Made by a program: the position numbers and the translations under genes. A stretch of 64,000 bases of DNA, from the NCBI GenBank assembly GCA_001600455.1, contig BCKC01000006.1:2108001-2172000 (forward strand). Direction: 5' to 3'. Under the pieces are notes generated by a model, which saw nothing but the letters and a program-made list of their open reading frames with translations, had not been told where the DNA came from and searched no databases. The DNA is from Endocalyx cinctus (lineage: Eukaryota; Ascomycota; Sordariomycetes; Amphisphaeriales; Apiosporaceae). Shown here one piece after another: positions 1 to 12,824 of the stretch (positions within the stretch are counted from its first letter, which is position 1; every line of letters starts with the position of its first letter).

Positions 1-1333
1 CATAATAAGATAATTTCGAAATACTATGTATCTAACCTCTGCCTAGATACGTAGTATACACTAGGATTTCGACGAATACTCGTTTTAAACGCCATTGCAA
101 AAATAAAATAATCTTTCAAAGTCCGGGAATCATTTCATCTTCTGAATCTTATCTGTTAGACTTGATTTCTTAACTTTCTTGGCGTTCATTATTTGACTCT
201 TCTCCTGTAGCATTGGACGGGTCAGCGCGCGCGTGCACGCTCAAACGCTACACTATCGAGAACCATGTAACCTAAGAACTTTTTCTTGTGTATTAAGTAG
301 GTACGTGCGACGAGCCATAGTTTTACACCAGAATTGGTCACAAATTCACAGTGCTTCCTCATCTCTTACATATTTATTATATATATATACCTAGGTATAT
401 ACTCCGTATATATATATATTTGATGCTGCTTATTAATTTTAGCCTTGCCGATGCGGCTCATCTGATGAGGCCGTGCCGTTGACTTGACATGACATATTAT
501 TTTGGCAGGTATCCAGAGTTTGATTTTACCTGGATAAAAGTGTTCTTTAAGTTACATACTTCCCGCTCCGTCCATCGTGAATTTTTACTACATACGACAT
601 ATAATACGTACGCGCTTATGAAAGGATGGAGTACCTACGTATACGTATATGCTGACATAGTTAACATAAGTATTTAATAACCCCCCTCACCGCTAACGTA
701 GTCAGGTAGTGGAGGTAGCGTAGCGTGTCTTGGCAGGGGTGAAACTCTAGATGTTACATATGAAACAGGGTGACATGGATGAATACAGCACCTTCAGGGC
801 TTAGCACCCTTCAAAAGACCATGAGCCTCATCTTTTAACCCAATTAGACTTCCAAATCTTCCTCGGTCGACTGTCCCGATCAAGCAGTCTCCAACACGGA
901 CTATGGGAATCCTTGTTTGAGATCACACTATCTAATATTTTCTGAGATTCACTTGACAAGGGCTTTTTGATCGTTCTACACTAGCCACGATGAAAATAGA
1001 ACGAAAGAGGGAGATGGAAACGACGCGAGTGGATGTCGTTTAATGTATGGGTCCCAAACGATCAATCAATCAATCTCTCATTCACCCTATCTATCTATCC
1101 TTATGCCTCATATGTTCTGTTTCTTTCCTTCTTACGCATGATCGAATCTCGGGACTGATTATCGACGACGTTGTCTACAATCATGTCGGCGTGATATTTC
1201 GGCCCTCAAGACACGATGATCCATTCGCTTCTATAACATATATATATTTCTTATTTACATACCCATAGATTGGGTTTTAATTTCAACCTCGACATTCGTT
1301 AATTAATTCATCTGTGCCGCCGCCACCGTCAAG
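1..1333. other. Gene-free left edge and 5' flank
   Basis: I see no convincing coding region here. The open frames are short and have no domain features. The stretch holds an AT-rich part around 370-430 with the palindrome TACCTAGGTA (388-397) directly followed by TACTCCGTA (400-408), a combination that recurs elsewhere in the window. The last few hundred bases are presumably the promoter and 5' leader of the gene that starts at 1334. Confidence 0.6.
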
Positions 1334-4300
1334 ATGGCGATATCTGGAAGCACCCAGGCCTTGATCGCGGCCTTCTTCTTGTACGTATACCCTCGTCATT
1401 TTGTTCCGGAGATGGCTCAACTATACTGACGATACCCGACAGTGGTATCTTGTTCAACGCATCATCAGCAGCTTCAGTCCTTTACGTCAAAGGCTACGGC
1501 TCCGCGATCTTACGGGACGGCCTGAGGCTGGTCCTCATATTATTTCTTTTATCTGCTTCTTTATGGGCCTTGATCGAATTTCTCTCGACCCTTATTGACT
1601 CCACAGCTAGTTCGACATGTCAGATCGCCGTCATTTTCTCAACGCTATTCGATCAATTTGCGAGGTTTTTTATCGAACAATATCTGGTCTGGGCAATTAG
1701 GAGGACTGATCAAAAAAGTAAATTTGCTGTAATTCCACAGATATTGGTCTTCGGGAGAGCCATCGTTGGTATTGCGTTTATCGGCGTCACAAGAGTCAAC
1801 TTCAACCCTACTTGCCTACCGACTACCGAACAAGCGGGCGTATCGTATTCCGTTATTGGCTTGGACGTCGCCATTCTCTTACTTTTAGCAATCCAGGCCG
1901 CCCAGTCTGATTCATCCAAAAAGTCACCCGAAGATCCTAAAGTACCGAAGAAACTTGCTGTATTGCTTGTTATCGGGGCAGCAATATGGACCGGGGTAAG
2001 TATCAAACATGAATTATCTTCTCACCAGCCGTTAACCTTAGTTTTATACAGACAAGCGTGACGCTCCTCTTAGGGATCGGAACGATCGATGCATTTTTCA
2101 GGACCTCTCTACCCGCCATTGGACTCGCGATCTTAGTTGGTTCGTATAATTCAATCTATTTTGCTATGCTTGGGAGGAAACTACTGACAACTCGCAGCAA
2201 TGGTCGCCGTGTTCTTCCAAGGTCTTGTTGTCGAACGAAAAGTTGCTCGACGACCCGATTCACCAACTTCGCAGGGAATAGGAGGAACTAGAGATTTACA
2301 GTCATCCGATTCAACCATCTACCCTCCTTCGCGGTACGAGGACATAAAGGAAGTAGGAACGATATCGATGTCCGCCTTTGCAACTTCTGGACGTAATAGT
2401 CAAAATATTCAGAGGAATATCAGCGGAAATATTCCTCTCATTTCGAATCCAGTAACAGGGATCTCGGGCGTTGGTGGAGTTCCAGTTCAAGGCCAACTAT
2501 TTCCTCCGGTGCGGCCTTCGGGTAACGATGCCGGATTTCTACCCGCAGTACCGGAAATTCCTGCGAACTGGGAGAATATGGGAGAAGATAGGTTGGAAAG
2601 GAAGAACAAGCCTGCTTATAAGGGAGTCTTGAATAAGGCCGCCATTTCGCAGCCTGTGATTAGCAACAATAACGATTTAACGAACCCCCTCAACCGAATA
2701 CCGACGATTGATCTCGAGACAGCAGCAAACAACGAGAGGGAACGACGAGCGAAGCAAGCCAAGCGCGTTTCAGCCCTCATTGCTCAACGCTCAGCTCCTA
2801 AACCCCCAACTGGCCCAAGCACGGTAAAGGATAGCCAGCCGGCTTCGAAGCGTGATGATCGTGAGACCGAAATGCCAGAGTTGGAGAGATCGACATCAAC
2901 AAAAACGGCGGCGACATCGGGAGGCCTGTCGGTCGAAGGGAACGCGTCTTCCTCCGGAACTCAACTGTCCCCTGGAATGGACGCTGTTCGTAGGAGATCA
3001 CCACGACAAACAGAGCCCCAGAAGATGGCATCATCATTTCAAGCAATCAAACCGGGAGAGCCGGTTCGCATCCCAATCCCAAGAGCTCCAGAGCCAGAGC
3101 CAGCTCCGCCTGTGCCACCACCTGAGAAAACACCGCTTCAAAGGCGCCCGACCACTGGGTTGCCGTCAAACCCTCGGGCGCAGGGAATGAAAACATTGTC
3201 AAAAGAAGCCAAGAATCAGAAACAACAAACCGTATTGTTCATCAACAACATCGTTTATGATGATCCAACTGTGGTGAACAATATAGTTCAAGTGGCATCA
3301 AAAACACCTCTGGTACCCGCACCTCTTGATTCTTCTGATTCGGTTCTAAATCGTCCTCGGCCTATCCCTAGGAGCTCTGATCATGACCGCCAAGTTTTCC
3401 CAGCTGAAGCTTCCCCTGTCAACGGACACCGTCGGTCAAAATCGGGGGGATCTATAATGAGTCGGAAGTCGATCCTGATGTCCGTCCCAGGAAGTCCGAC
3501 TCAGCTGCCACCATTGCCACCACCCCCAAAGACCGCGGGCTCCGTAAGCAGACCTCAACCAAATGACACGAAGAGTATGACATTCGATGAAAAAATGAGC
3601 TTCCTCTATTCAACCCCCTCCAGCGCACCTCCTACAGCCAACACCACCTCAAAACGCCAGTCGATACCTGAAATGCCTCCCATTCCTGCTAATTATGCTG
3701 ACGAGGTTCAGCGACCGATCGGACGGTCGGCTGATATGGAATCTGACGAGAAGAAGCGATCGGCTCGGAACTCAGCGAAGACAACTGACAGAAGCACATT
3801 GAGAACTGCGAGCATTCTCGGCGTCGAGGAGATATCCTCGCAATATCAAGGCCGCCGAGATTCCAACCCAGTAGATGACTTAGGAAACTCTTGGCTTCCC
3901 GGCATACCAAATGCTGATAACGGCGCAAACCGAAAGTCTTCACCCGTTCTTCCTATTGGAAGATCGAAGAGCACGGCTTCCGCACGAAGTGAAGCGAGGA
4001 CGCAAGTCACAAACTGGGGTTCCGTGCATTCACCCGTTGCTGCCATTGATATGAGCATGGCACGACGCAATGCTCGCACGACCTACATCAAAAGAACTTC
4101 TAACGAACGAGACACTGAGACGCAAGATATGCGCGCATCTAGCATTGGTGGCGAAGAGATGGTTACCGTTATGCTAGACACGTCTTCTAATCACGCTCAA
4201 GAGGTAATGCAGTCTTCGTTCTTTGATGATGATGAATCTGTTGTAGAAGTGGCAGTAGAGGCCGAGAAGCCCCCCGTCGGTCAGTTTCATCACCGCATAG

Positions 4301-7300
4301 GCGACAGTTGTCCAACGTTCTCTACGAGAAAAGACAAGACACGGTCCAGAAAGATGCCTCCCCCAACTCCTCTGCTCCTCAACGGCCAAAGCACCAGGAA
4401 GACGATAGTTGTTCAAGCCGCGGAGCCTTCGCCGTTAGAGTCCCCCGGCGCTGCGTATAATCAAATTCAGGAACAGCTAAAGAATTTCGAGAATACGAAT
4501 CGCGCGTCGGTAGAAAGTCAGGGAAGGCGTATGGAACTCCTGGACGATCTAGAACAGGAAATGGGACAACTTGAGAGCAAATGGCACACGACACAGAATC
4601 GCTTAGATCGCTTCTCTTCGTCAACTCTCAACTCGACACCGGCGAATTCGCGACCCACTTCTACAGCCAATACCCTATCAAGAACTTCATCGCAACGCTC
4701 CATCGCCGCGGAACGCCGTGCTTCCCGAAGATCTCGAATGAGAAGTGTATCGAGATCGAGAGAACAGGAACAGGAAGATGTACCCTCTACTCGAAGCTCC
4801 TCTCAGAGTTCCGAGAATAACCGGGCCAGTGGATGGCAAGCTCGTCTAGCCGAAGCGCAGAATGAGTATATGGAGAACGCCCCAGATCTAATTATGAAGC
4901 GGAATAACATGAACTTCTTATCTGTTTCCAAGGCGGGATTAGGAAGCCCTAGCCCCCCTGACACGGATTCCGAGGCCGAGGATGAGATTAGGCGAAGTGT
5001 ACAGCTTCTAAGCGCGAGGATGTTCCAAGCTTTTACTCCTGTACACGAGTTATGGAAGCCCGCTCAATTGCTGCCGGAGAACGTCAGCTCTGGACTTTGG
5101 GTCATTCCAGTCAAGCAAATCGGAAGGACTGATGAAATGGCGAAAGATGCGGAGTCGCACATGCGATCAACCAAGAAATCCTTCCCGCAGTTAACCATTG
5201 AAAGCAAGCAGCTTTGGGCAAAGCCATCTGGTACCTCCCAGTTAAGAACTTCAAACGGCCTCTGGCAGAAGTACGTACCAGGCCAGCGCGAGAAGCCGCA
5301 GCCAGTAATTACCCGGCCCGTGACCATTCGACCACCCCGCAAGAACAAGCGCGTCACGTTGCTGCCGGATATCATCGAGAGCCCTAAGCCTCTACCGGAG
5401 AGGCGCGGCACCTTGGGCATCTTCCAATTCCCATGGGGCGAGAAGAGCGAGAACCCCACTATTCAGGTTCGGCCCAGCCAGGCGTTCATGGCCATGCCCG
5501 GAACGATGACCTCGGGTCGACCGTCGCTCAACGCGGTTCTGAGCCAGACTTCCGATCAGTTCAACCCTGCCGAGTACTCGTCGTCGTTCTTTGACGAATA
5601 TGACGAGGAATCGGGCGACAACTTCGAGGACTTCTCCGATATTGAGGACGAGGGTGATGACTTTGACGAAACAACTCTCTGGGAGATCGCGAGCCTGCTT
5701 AAGACTGAAAAGGTTCCCTCCAGAGATAGCATGTTCCCCGCGAGCCCGGAGGTTACAACTCCCAATGACACTTCTGTTCTAGCTGAATATGTTTCCGATA
5801 TACCATCTGATGACGAAAACGAGGATCAAGATCAGCTCGCTGCTGATTTAGTTAGATTCCCTGAAGAGCCGCTTCCGATTGTTAGACAACCAAGCCCCAT
5901 CAAGCCCAAATCTGCTAGATCTTTGCTATGGGCATCTGCGGTTGAATCTAAGCCCGTGCAGGTCAAAGGTACTCTATCCCAGCCTAACGAAGCTACCTGG
6001 GAGCTCTATACTTCGGACTCTGTCCCTAGTTCCAGGGCTCAGGTACGCACTGTCAAGGAAGCTCTTGCGGTTGAAAGCGTTGAGCTATGGACTCCAAGCC
6101 GCAAGGTCGAGGACAAGCTTAATGGATCTCTTTTATGGGATGCCGCCACGCCCATGCCTACCTCTGAGGTCGAGTTGGACACCGTTCAGCAAGAAGTAGT
6201 TTCGCTTCTGTGGATGCACCCTTCAAACTCCGCAGATGTTGACGTCGAGGGTCTGTTTGACCCCTCTCATCCGAGAACCACGTATCGTACTACTTCAAAG
6301 GAACCCGCTGCGCTCATCTCCGCGAAGAAGCCCCGCACCTCAGAAGAACCTCTCCCGCAACTCGCATCGTCAAACCTCTGGAAGCGTGAAGAGAATCTCT
6401 CAGTGATGGAAGTTTCCTCCGTCAAGTCTCTTTTCCAACCCAAGAAAGTCGCTCAGCTTGATGTGACTGTTTCAAACTTGGTTGTGAAGTCTCAACCCAA
6501 GGACTTGCTATGGGAGCAGCCTTCCAAGGTGGTCGAATCCCGTGAGGAGGGCCTATTTGACGTTCGTCGTACCAGGGTAGACTCCCGAAGGACCAGCAAA
6601 ATACCCCCTGGTATTTCCATGATCCGAAAGGCTCGCAGCATCGAACAAGATCTCCCACAAACTGCCACCGGTAGCCTGTGGAATGTGACACGCAGCGGAT
6701 CTCCGTCTAAGCAGACGAGAAAGCTGTGGGTGCAGCCAAGAAGACTGGTCGAGTCTGACGAGGAAGGTCTCTTTGATGTTCGTCGTCCCCGGATGGATTT
6801 CCGCCGAACCGCTAAAATGCCCGCTGCCGCTTCCATGACCCGAAAGCCCCGCCAGAATGCCGATGCTACTTTGCCCTTAGTTGCCACTGGTAACCTATGG
6901 ACTGCCGCAAGCAACATGTCTCCGTCTAACCAAACCGGGCTGTTGTGGTCTCTACCTAGCCAACAACCTCAACTATTGTGGGCATTTCCTTCACGAGTTG
7001 TCGAGTCTCACGAGGAGGGTCTCTTCGATGTCCGTCGCCCAAGAACGGATTACCGAAGGACTTCCAAAGTTCCAGCTGCCGTTTCTATGATCCGAAAGCC
7101 CCGCCAGAATGCTGATTCTTCTATGCCCCCGGCTGCCACCGGCAGTCTCTGGACCGCTACTAGCACCCAGCCCACATTTTTGTGGGTGCAGCCATCGAGA
7201 GTGATAGAGTCCAACGATGATGGCTTGTTTAACGTCCGCCGTCCCAGGTCTGACTACCGAAGGACTACTAAAGCACCGGCCGCCATTGCTATGATCCGAA

Positions 7301-9018
7301 AGCCTCGCCAAAACACAAATGCTTCTTCGCCCCGAGCTGCGACCGGAAACCTATGGTCTGTCAAGAACGTGACGTCGCTCTCAGCCGCGTCCTCTATTGA
7401 GTGGCTCTTTGTCTCCCCTAAGCCCTCTGAATCACGATCCACTGAGATCAGCAAGCCTAGCACTCTATGGGCGAAGCCGATGTCAGTGCAAGACACCCAA
7501 GCTTCGGGCTTGTTTGACGCGACCGCCACACGACGGGATTATCGTAGAACCTCCAAGATTCCTGCTGCCATCACCATGGAAAGGAAGCCCCGCGCGTCGG
7601 AAGGACCTCTAGCTGCCTTGAGCACGACCGATTTATGGGCGGCACAGCCTGCGTCAAGTACCTCTTCTATCTCAACTGAGGCTAAGTTGTGGACCAAGGT
7701 AACAGTAACCAAAGCCGCCATTCCTGAGCTATTCAAGATCGACCCGACCCGAACTGAGTACCGTACAACTAGCGCTGAGCCGGCTGCTGTGAACATGGTC
7801 AGGAAGCAGAGGGCCATTGTAGCACCTCTTGAGAACCTCGAGTCTACTAAATTATGGGCCCGCGATCAAATCACATCGACCGAAGTAAACTGGATCGCAA
7901 TGGCTTCCGCTCCCTCTGAGAGCTCCTTAATCAAGAACTTGGACGAGGAAACCTCTGATTTCCCTGAGGGATTCGTGATCAAGAACTTAGATGAAGAAAT
8001 TTCTGCGTCTCTCGAGTCCTTCACGATTAAGAATTTGGACGAAGAAGTTCCTGCCCCTCTCGAGACTTTCACGATCAAGAACCTGGACGATGATAGCTCC
8101 GCTTTTCCCGAGGGTTTCGTCATTAAGAACCTCGACGAGGACTTTTCCGATTTCCCTGAGGGTTTTGTGATTAAGAACCTGGACGAGGTCGCTACCCCTG
8201 CTCCTGAGACCTTTATGATCAAGAACTTGGACGAAGTCGTTCCCGAAAAGCCTGCCCACATCCCTGTCCGCCAGCAATTCCGACCTACGGTCGCGTTTGC
8301 CGGTAACTGGGACACCGCCCTCCGCGAAGCTATTTCAGCAAGCTACCCTGGATCTATGTATGCTCTAAGAATGTCGTACCCCCAGGACTGGGACTCCGAG
8401 CTTCAAAATGCTATCCGAGCCAGCCATATCGCACCTGAAATCCTTCGAAGGCCGTCAACGCCCCGTGAATGGTCGCGCGCTCTACAATCGGCTGTCGCTG
8501 CATCATTCCCTCACTTGAGATTCTCTCGAGGCCAAGCCCCGCCGTGCCAGTGGGAGGCCGCGCTTCTGGAAGCCATCGCCGAGAGCGACAAGCCGAAGAC
8601 CACCACCAACGACAGCTTTGACGTCTCCGTCCGACACCCGGCCTTCTTCGGATCTATGACTAGCTCCGCTGAGACGGTCCACCCGGCACTAACCGGCTAC
8701 CGTGTTAACCCGAAGTTGGAAACGAAGCCCGCGTCACCATTGCTCTGGGCCAAGCCGTCGGAGTCGATCCCTGAGCCGCCGAAAAACATGTGGTCTCACT
8801 CTAAGACTGTTCCGTCAACAAAAGTACCGCAACTGATGGAATCCCCAGTCCAGGCTCCCCGAAAGGTGAAGAACATTGCTCGCGGCATCGATGCTGTGGC
8901 ATCCAGCGACTTCACGGAACAGCGAATGTGGAAGCGCACCAGCATCCAATCTGGAGAGAGAAACTGGCTTGATGACTCGATGAAGAAACGATTCACCCGT
9001 GTTGAGCTGAGATATTAG
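1334..9018 (+). CDS. Seven-TM protein with giant repeat-rich tail (unknown function)
   Basis: Joining exons 1334-1380, 1443-1995, 2052-2139 and 2198-9018 at consensus splice sites gives one open frame of 2,502 residues. The first 240 residues hold about seven hydrophobic segments (roughly 8-32, 42-67, 75-100, 109-133, 155-172, 186-208 and 217-240), judged by eye. The rest is hydrophilic and mostly low-complexity: Pro/Ser/Arg-rich to about residue 950, a possible coiled coil near 980-1035, and an acidic patch near 1356-1390. Three repeat families then follow in order: seven 58-residue units (6205-7857), seven 16-residue units (7930-8240) and four W-x3-L-x2-A units (8305-8590). The dipeptide LW recurs throughout the second half. 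I do not recognise a named family. The layout suggests a membrane-anchored scaffold or an unusual receptor-like protein, which is inference only. Gene structure is well supported; function is unknown. Confidence 0.85.
6205..7857 (+). repeat. Seven ~58-residue coding repeats (LW...GLFD...RRTSK...RKPR)
   Basis: Each unit starts with LW and a Pro-containing stretch. It continues with E-x-GLFDVRR, R-x-DYRRTSK, PAA-x2-M-x-RKPR and a Thr/Gly-rich end before the next LW. Seven copies can be aligned by eye. The middle four are closest to each other, while the first and last two are more diverged. Spacers of differing length separate some copies. Confidence 0.9.
7930..8240 (+). repeat. Seven tandem 16-residue coding repeats (IKNLDE)
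   Basis: The hexapeptide IKNLDE (once IKNLDD) begins at 7930, 7978, 8026, 8074, 8122, 8170 and 8218, exactly 48 bases apart. The intervening residues read like SDFPEGFV or PAPLETFT. The codons for Asn-Leu-Asp-Glu differ between copies, so the repeat is kept at protein level. Confidence 0.92.
8305..8590 (+). repeat. Four W-x3-L-x2-A amphipathic coding repeats
   Basis: Four segments share the pattern W-x(3)-L-x(2)-A-(I/V)-x(2)-S with similar spacing: NWDTALREAI, DWDSELQNAI, EWSRALQSAV and QWEAALLEAI. Each could form one short amphipathic helix. They follow immediately after the IKNLDE block. Confidence 0.8.
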
Positions 9019-9355
9019 ATCAACCTACTTAAAGAGAAGATAAACAACAACAGATGTATTTCAAAACCCCAGAACGTTATGTCCTAAAATTTTTGTACAA
9101 TAAATATAAATATGCTAACCTTCATACCCGTGGCTTATAGCCAGCGATGTCATTCTTTGATAGCTTTATCCTGTATGTAGCCTTTTAATGCACGTCACGC
9201 TTAACGAGGCGGGTAGTTCAAAACAATTAAAATACAAAAAGTGATTTTTCACCTGGATTATTTTACTATGCGTAGATTCGTCGTTCAATTGAAAGTGGGT
9301 TTATTAACAAATCCCTACCAGATATCTCCTTCGCTAGTCAAGTCTTTCTCAAGGA
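9019..9355. other. Convergent 3' flanks
   Basis: This AT-rich stretch lies between two genes that end toward each other, the 7-TM gene and the GH31 gene. It probably holds both 3' untranslated regions. I see no other feature. Confidence 0.6.
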
Positions 9356-11959
9356 TCAAAGCAACTCGATGGATTTCGAACAGGCTTCATCGACTTTCCG
9401 TCCATTATCATTTTTCGTCCAAGAGCCTTTAAGAAGATTATCTCCTTTCAACTCTCCGTCCGCTCCGACCGTCAAGGTTCCAACACTGTTGCCTTCATTA
9501 TCCACTAGCTCGGTGCTTGCCCCCTCGGCCGTCTGATACAGGCAAACCTCGACATCGGTCGCGTAGTCGTAGACGGCACCCTTACTCTCGGGCTTTCCGA
9601 GAACAAGAATCGTGTTCTCCCGCACGTACAAGGGCAAGCTACCGAAGCCGTGACGCTCCTTGAACCAGCCCGGACCCTCGCGCACCGAATTAGTGAAAAA
9701 CGAGGTCCATTTACCTTTCGGAAGATAAAACTCGACCCCGCCCGACTCCTCGAACACCGGGGCCGCGAGCAGCGAATCGCCGATCATGAACTGTCTATCC
9801 AAAAACCACGACGTTGGGTCCTCCGGAAACTCGAGACACATAGCGCGCACGGAGAGCGGCAACCCGCCCTCGACCGCCCGGGCCGCTTGCGCGAACAGGT
9901 ACGGCATCAGCCGATTCTTGAGCGCGGTCCATCTCGCCAGGGTCCCGGAGCAGCCCTCGTCGGCGGCGTCGTCGTCGTCGATCGTCCAGGGCACCCGGTA
10001 CGACCCGCTACCGTGCAGGCGGCTATGGGAGCACAGGAGCCCGAACGCGACCCATCGCTTGTAGATCCACGGCGCCGGATACCCCTCGAACCCGCCGATG
10101 TCGTTGGACCAGAAGGCGAACCCGCATAACCCGAGCCCGAGACCGCCCCGAACCGACTCCGCCATCGCTTCCGGCGTCGACTCGCAATCGCCGCCCCAGA
10201 CTAGCGGAAACCGCTGCGTGCCGGCGCAGGCGGATCGCGCAAAGAGGACGGCCTCCGAGTTGCCGTAGCGCGCTTGGAGCGCTTCGTATACGACTTTGTT
10301 GTAGAGGAAGGCATAGTAATTCTAATGGAGAAATTTTGGTGTTGGTTAGGCAATGAATACGCAAACTTCATAGGCAAAAACGTATCGCCCGGTAAGTAAA
10401 TAAGTAGTTAGGGGCTATACTCACATGCATCTTATGCGGGTCAACTGTTTTGTCGAACCACGCGACATCCAGCGTCGGTATTCTCTCGCCAAAATCCGTC
10501 TTGATACAGTCGACGCCTTGGTCAAATAGGCCGTTAAGGCAGTCAACGTACCATTTTACCGCCTCCGGGTTGGTAAAGTCAACGAGTCCCATGCCCGCTT
10601 GCCACAGATCCCACTGCCAAACGTCGCCGTTCTTCCTCTTCACGAGATACCCCTTTTCGGCCGCGTTCTTGAAGGCGGCTCCGTGCTGCGCGATGTACGG
10701 GTTAATCCAGACGCAGACTTTCTTTACCAGTCCTGAAGCTTTCAGCCGCGCAATCTGCGCCTTCGGGTCCGGAAATCGTTCCGAGTCGAAGACAAAATCT
10801 GTCCAGGTAAAGGCCTAAAATTTTTCAGTACTCATTAGTGGTTTCATCATCGTTGTGGTGATAAGAATGTAAGAAGAGTCTTTCGATTCTTCGATCTATC
10901 GCCTTACCTTCATCCAGAAGCAGTCATAGTGGAAAACGTCCACTGAAATGTCGCGTTTCTTCATACCTTCGAGGAAGGAGTTGACGGTTGCTTCGTCGTA
11001 GTTGGTCGTGAAACTCGTGCTGAGCCAGAGACCATAGCTCCAGCTGGGCACCTTCCCCGGCTTACCGGTGAGGATTGAATATCGGCGCAACACGTCTTTC
11101 GGCGTCGGCCCATAGATGATATACCACTTCAACCTCTGACCCTCGATGCTCGTTTGCAGTCGCGTGCACCTCTCGCTCCCGATCTCAAGCTCGACCCTCC
11201 CCGGTGTATCGATGAAAACGCCGTAGCCCTTGGAGCTTAGCCAGAAGGATATGTTTTTGTATGCCTGGTCGCTGGACGTGCCCCCGTCGGCATTCCAGAG
11301 AGATACCGACTGCCCTACCTTGTTGAAGGCACCGAAGCGCTCTCCCAGCCCGTGGATAGTCTCGCCGACGCCGAGGGTCGTCTGTGTGAACATATAGTGC
11401 TTGAAGTCCCGCATATCACCCGTCTGTAGTGGGTTGCTTGGGGCTGGATTGTACGCTAACCCCACGCTGCGGTTCAGAAGAGACGTCAGTTGCTTCGACC
11501 CGTCTGTGCTGTGGAACTTGATGTTGAAAGTGTGCTCGTCTGGATGGATGGTGGCTGATAGCGAGCCCGCGCTTAGTGTCGTCCCTTGATCGCCCTTGGT
11601 GACTTTGGGCTCCAAATTTGGTCGCCCATCTGGGAAGAGCTCGAAATGAGGCCCCTTATTCACCGCTCCGGCCCAATGCGTTACTTCAACAGAGATAACC
11701 CCATCACACGCGGCCTCTATATCCTGTTGTTTTGTTTTTGTCGTTAGCCATCATAATCGTAAGCTTCTTTTTATTCAGCTCGTGTTTCGCATACCATAGT
11801 TACGGTACTGAGGTTTAATGTATCTCCTCGCCTCATCACCTTTCTCGTCGGACATAGAAGACTCAGGCCCTTTTCCGTTTGGGCAATATCGTGGACATCC
11901 TCCGCGTACTCTACCCGCATCCCCTCGGCGGTCAACCACATACCATCGCGAAACTTCAT
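9356..11959 (-). CDS. GH31 alpha-xylosidase (intracellular)
   Basis: Alpha-xylosidases of GH31 remove terminal alpha-1,6-xylose from xyloglucan oligosaccharides or isoprimeverose. Exons read on the minus strand are 11959-11795, 11723-10908, 10814-10425 and 10321-9356. They give 778 residues, close to the bacterial YicI enzyme (772). The nucleophile lies in KTDFGERIP (Asp about 434), the exact YicI-type signature that separates alpha-xylosidases from alpha-glucosidases. The acid/base lies in WGGDCE (Asp about 502). The GH31 signature FWSNDIGGFEG is also present. No signal peptide is seen, so the enzyme should act inside the cell on imported oligosaccharides. The gene is transcribed away from the secreted GH3 gene across a shared 1.06 kb promoter region. 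The start is the first ATG that links in frame to the first intron. Confidence 0.93.
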
Positions 11960-12431
11960 GGCTGATAGCGCAAATTGTACAAACTACCTAGCAAAGACGG
12001 TTACTATAGTGGAAATATTTTGAGTAGGTAGGTTTGATATGTATCTAGGGATATGAACCTCAAAAGAATAGATTGATAATTACTCCCAAGCAATGACACT
12101 TCAAATATAGATCTTTCTTGACTACAGCAAATCTATGTCAAGATGCAATGGCACGGGTACTCCCATTGTCGCGACTGAGACGGTAGACGGGCCGTATCTG
12201 CGAGAGCGGAGACCCCTCATCTGCATCAATCCGATGACCAATTTCAATAAATTCCATCACGATGCATATAAAAAACGCTTACTGGCGCTGTTGAGAAACC
12301 ATACGTATAGTGTGGAAACCATGTGGAGGAGATCAATGGACGAGAAGCTAATCAAAAGATAATTATCGGTTTAATTGCGAACGAGGTACAGTGAGAAATA
12401 CCAAGAAGAGCTACCGGAGTTTCCGGTGTAA

Positions 12432-12460
12432 TCTTCCCCCACCAATTACAGGGGGGAAGA
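12432..12460. promoter_or_regulatory. Inverted repeat enclosing a CCAAT box
   Basis: The arms TCTTCCCCC (12432-12440) and GGGGGAAGA (12452-12460) are perfectly complementary. The 11-base loop contains CCAAT (12442-12446). The left arm and loop also contain CCCCAC, which fits the CreA-type SYGGRG consensus on the opposite strand. Carbon-catabolite and HAP-complex control of the flanking hydrolase genes is possible but not shown. Confidence 0.5.
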
Positions 12461-12824
12461 GAGTGCCTTCATCCAAGGTTCATTATAGCATTATTGGGGC
12501 GTTCTCCAACTTCCCCGAATCCTAATCCCCAATATCGTACAAGAAGCGAGCTACGTGACACCCAAATCATCACAACGTTCTATTCGTTGCCCCGGAATGA
12601 TTACCCGCGCCCCTGCAGGCATCGGTGAGCTCTCTCAAGCTCCCAAGACCCAGCAGTCTGGGCTGGGCAGGCTGGTCACCGATTAGGCGAGCAGCTATGA
12701 TTGCCAGTTTAGAGGTAGAATAAGTAAATAGAATAATATAATATCCTTGCGCGTCGGAAAGATACGTAGAATGATTGATGCCTCCATTACATGCGGAGTA
12801 GGTCGTCCCGTCGGAGCCAGGTCG

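Noticed and set aside
440..490. CTGATGAGGCCG stretch resembling the conserved part of a hammerhead ribozyme
   Set aside because: The required GAAA box and closing stems are not present after it.
8796..8996. Minus-strand and alternate-frame open frames inside the giant 7-TM gene (many between 2300 and 9000)
   Set aside because: They are shadows of the repeat-rich coding frame and have no independent support.
12135..12362. 75-codon open frame between the GH31 and GH3 genes
   Set aside because: No domain, no splice extension and ordinary intergenic composition; it lies in the shared promoter region.
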